From Chloroflexota bacterium (GTDB taxonomy: Bacteria > Chloroflexota > Dehalococcoidia > SM23-28-2 > RBG-16-64-32), in the NCBI GenBank assembly GCA_005880055.1, contig VBJS01000081.1, positions 1 through 8,074 on the forward strand: a stretch of DNA of 8,074 bases, read 5' to 3'. Every line of letters begins with the position of its first letter. Within the stretch, counting starts at the first letter, position 1. This document shows, piece by piece, positions 7,236 through 8,074 of this stretch. The translations under genes and the position numbers were made by a program. Below the pieces are notes generated by a model. That model ran no database searches, had not been told where the DNA came from, and saw nothing but the letters and a program-made list of their open reading frames with translations.

Positions 7236-7667
7236 ATGAACAGAATATCGGGTTGGCCGCCAGTCGGGAAGGTTATTTCGCTACTGGTTGTTGTCACTCT
7301 CGCGGGCGCGGTATTCCTGACCGAGCAGCTCGCCTCCGGCGATCCGCCTCCGCCGCCCCCAGAGGGCATCGATATTACGCCGCCTCCCCAACCGACGGAT
7401 GTGCTCCCACAGCCTGCCCCCGCGCCCCCGGATGGTGGAGCTCCAGCCCCCCTGCTTGTGGGAGATGTTGAAGTACCGATCCCGGCTGGCGCCAACGTTA
7501 GTGTCGTTCAAGGGGGTTACTTCGGCGACGCAGGAGCCACTCAGGGTATTCATAGAGGCGGCAGTTACATCCTCTTCAATAGGAAAGGAATAATCGAGAG
7601 TGACATAGCGCCCGAAGACCAAACCGATTTCCAGCCCACTTTAGATGCTCTGACTCGGCCGGAATAA
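7236..7667 (+). CDS. Small membrane-anchored Pro-rich protein of unknown function
   Basis: This is a 143-residue protein that I do not recognise. A short N-terminus (MNRISGWPPVGK) precedes one hydrophobic segment (VISLLVVVTLAGAVFL, 13-28) that can serve as an uncleaved anchor or signal peptide. A proline-rich, disordered linker runs from about 36 to 70, including six consecutive prolines. The remaining ~70 residues contain VGDVEVPIPAGANVSVVQGG (75-94), FNRKGIIESDIAPED (114-128) and a polar end, which suggests a small extracytoplasmic beta-rich domain on a flexible stalk. No cysteine is present, so it is not a lipoprotein. The ATG at 7236 is fixed by an in-frame TAG (7221-7223) just upstream; there is no ribosome site, in keeping with leaderless translation. 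It ends 3 nt before the rpoB promoter -35, so it is not expected to share a transcript start with rpoB, although read-through is possible. Confidence 0.65.
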   Translation: MNRISGWPPVGKVISLLVVVTLAGAVFLTEQLASGDPPPPPPEGIDITPPPQPTDVLPQPAPAPPDGGAPAPLLVGDVEVPIPAGANVSVVQGGYFGDAGATQGIHRGGSYILFNRKGIIESDIAPEDQTDFQPTLDALTRPE

Positions 7668-7669
7668 CG

Positions 7670-7698
7670 TTGACATTTTGCCTTGCCGGTGCTAAATT
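7670..7698 (+). promoter_or_regulatory. Strong promoter of rpoB
   Basis: A perfect TTGACA (7670-7675), a 17-bp spacer and TAAATT (7693-7698), which is preceded by TGC (7690-7692) and so forms an extended -10 (TGn). Transcription is expected to begin near 7704-7706. It lies 3 nt after the stop of the 7236 gene and in the right orientation for rpoB, whose start is at 7816. Confidence 0.75.
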
Positions 7699-7702
7699 AG
7701 CA
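7690..7702 (+). repeat. Palindrome over the rpoB -10 box
   Basis: TGCTAA, a single central A, then TTAGCA: perfect 6-bp arms around one base. The extended -10 (TGC TAAATT) is inside it, so a dimeric regulator bound here would compete with RNA polymerase. It could also be a by-product of an A/T-rich -10. Confidence 0.5.
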
Positions 7703-7704
7703 TC

Positions 7705-7815
7705 ACGGATGGTGTCGAGTCCCCGATTCCTTATTTCCCTGTCTTATTGTCTTTGCCCATAGGCTGTATTTTCATACCCAGAGCAGCGCTTTAGCCTCTT
7801 AAGGAGAGGGTGTGC
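7705..7815 (+). other. Untranslated leader of rpoB
   Basis: About 110 nt between the predicted transcription start and the rpoB ATG. Its first half is pyrimidine-rich (about 7717-7758). AAGGAG (7801-7806), 9 nt before the ATG, is the ribosome site. AGGCT (7761-7765) can pair with AGCCT (7793-7797) to form a weak hairpin just before the ribosome site. No small open reading frame or recognised riboswitch or ribosomal-protein leader pattern is visible. Confidence 0.4.
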
Positions 7816-8074
7816 ATGGTTGTCCCCCGAGAAGTCGTCTATGAGAAGTTTCGCGTTCCGCACATCGTTAAGTCGTACTCACGCATCCCTGATGTAATCC
7901 CACTGCCGGCGCTCGTCCAGATCCAGGTGGATTCCTACAAGATATTCATCGAGGAAGGCCTGCGAGAGCTACTCGACGAAATCTCTCCGATCCAGGACTT
8001 TACCGGTAACCGGCTCGAAATGCGCTTCAGCGACTATCGGTTCGACGAGCCGAAGTACAGCCAGGAGGAATGCC
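7816..8074 (+). CDS. rpoB: DNA-directed RNA polymerase beta subunit, N-terminal part only
   Basis: The first 86 residues of RpoB, the catalytic beta subunit of RNA polymerase, cut by the window end. Diagnostic wording includes PLPALVQIQVDSYKIFIEEG (29-48), LRELLDEISPIQDFTG (49-64), and FSDYRFDEPKYSQEEC (71-86), the conserved beta N-terminus (protrusion domain entry). The ATG at 7816 is preceded by AAGGAG 9 nt upstream. rpoC is expected next, outside the window. In many bacteria rplJ and rplL precede rpoB; here an unrelated small anchored protein does, and rpoB has its own strong promoter. The wording (ALVQIQVDSY, ISPIQDFTG) fits Chloroflexota or relatives, which is the main basis for the taxon guess. 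Confidence 0.95.
   Translation, partial: MVVPREVVYEKFRVPHIVKSYSRIPDVIPLPALVQIQVDSYKIFIEEGLRELLDEISPIQDFTGNRLEMRFSDYRFDEPKYSQEEC

Noticed and set aside
7091..7495. A Gly/Ser-rich 134-codon frame on the minus strand
   Set aside because: The glycine runs are the antisense of the proline codons in the 7236 gene; no ribosome site or family signal is present.
7747..7772. TTGTCT...TATTTT as a second rpoB promoter in the leader
   Set aside because: The spacing is only 14 bp and both boxes are poor. The TTGACA/TAAATT pair upstream is much better.

Overview
The window is a stretch of a moderately GC-rich bacterial chromosome with tightly packed genes. The best guess is Chloroflexota. This is an inference from the wording of the RpoB N-terminus, a flavin monooxygenase paired with an acetoacetate-decarboxylase-like protein, and several Pro-rich secreted proteins; no rRNA or other decisive marker is present. 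There is no sign of phage, insertion sequence, CRISPR array, tRNA or rRNA.

Layout, left to right. (1) Positions 1-804 (+) hold the 3' part of a secreted or lipoprotein gene with a LolA/LppX-like look, cut by the window edge. (2) Three genes lie on the minus strand and are read from 3863 down to 982: a luciferase-like flavin monooxygenase, an acetoacetate-decarboxylase-superfamily protein whose start lies 2 nt after the monooxygenase stop, and prs (PRPP synthase). prs is only 51 bp further on but has its own good promoter and almost no 5' leader. (3) From about 4036 all genes are on the plus strand: a lipoprotein with a PsbP-like domain, then ada (methylphosphotriester/O6-alkylguanine repair protein and regulator) overlapped by 4 nt by an EamA/DMT-family transporter. 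(4) Next come a small membrane-anchored Pro-rich protein with a promoter placed for a leaderless mRNA, and the first 86 codons of rpoB, which is cut by the right edge. rpoB has a TTGACA-N17-TAAATT promoter, with an extended -10 inside a short palindrome, and a leader of roughly 110 nt.

How the genes work together: the monooxygenase and ADC-like protein form a likely two-gene catabolic or modifying unit, and ada plus the transporter form a translationally coupled unit. prs and rpoB are housekeeping genes with individual promoters. The three exported-protein genes are richer in A/T by eye than the enzyme genes and look lineage-specific. Two kinds of translation start sit side by side: strong GGAGG-type ribosome sites 5 nt before GTG/TTG starts (monooxygenase, 4036 lipoprotein, ada), and promoters ending within about 10-15 nt of the start codon with no ribosome site (prs, the 7236 gene).

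No clearly new multi-gene system is visible. The most interesting items are the ADC-like protein that lacks the Schiff-base lysine, the near-leaderless genes, the palindromic rpoB promoter, and the ada-transporter coupling.
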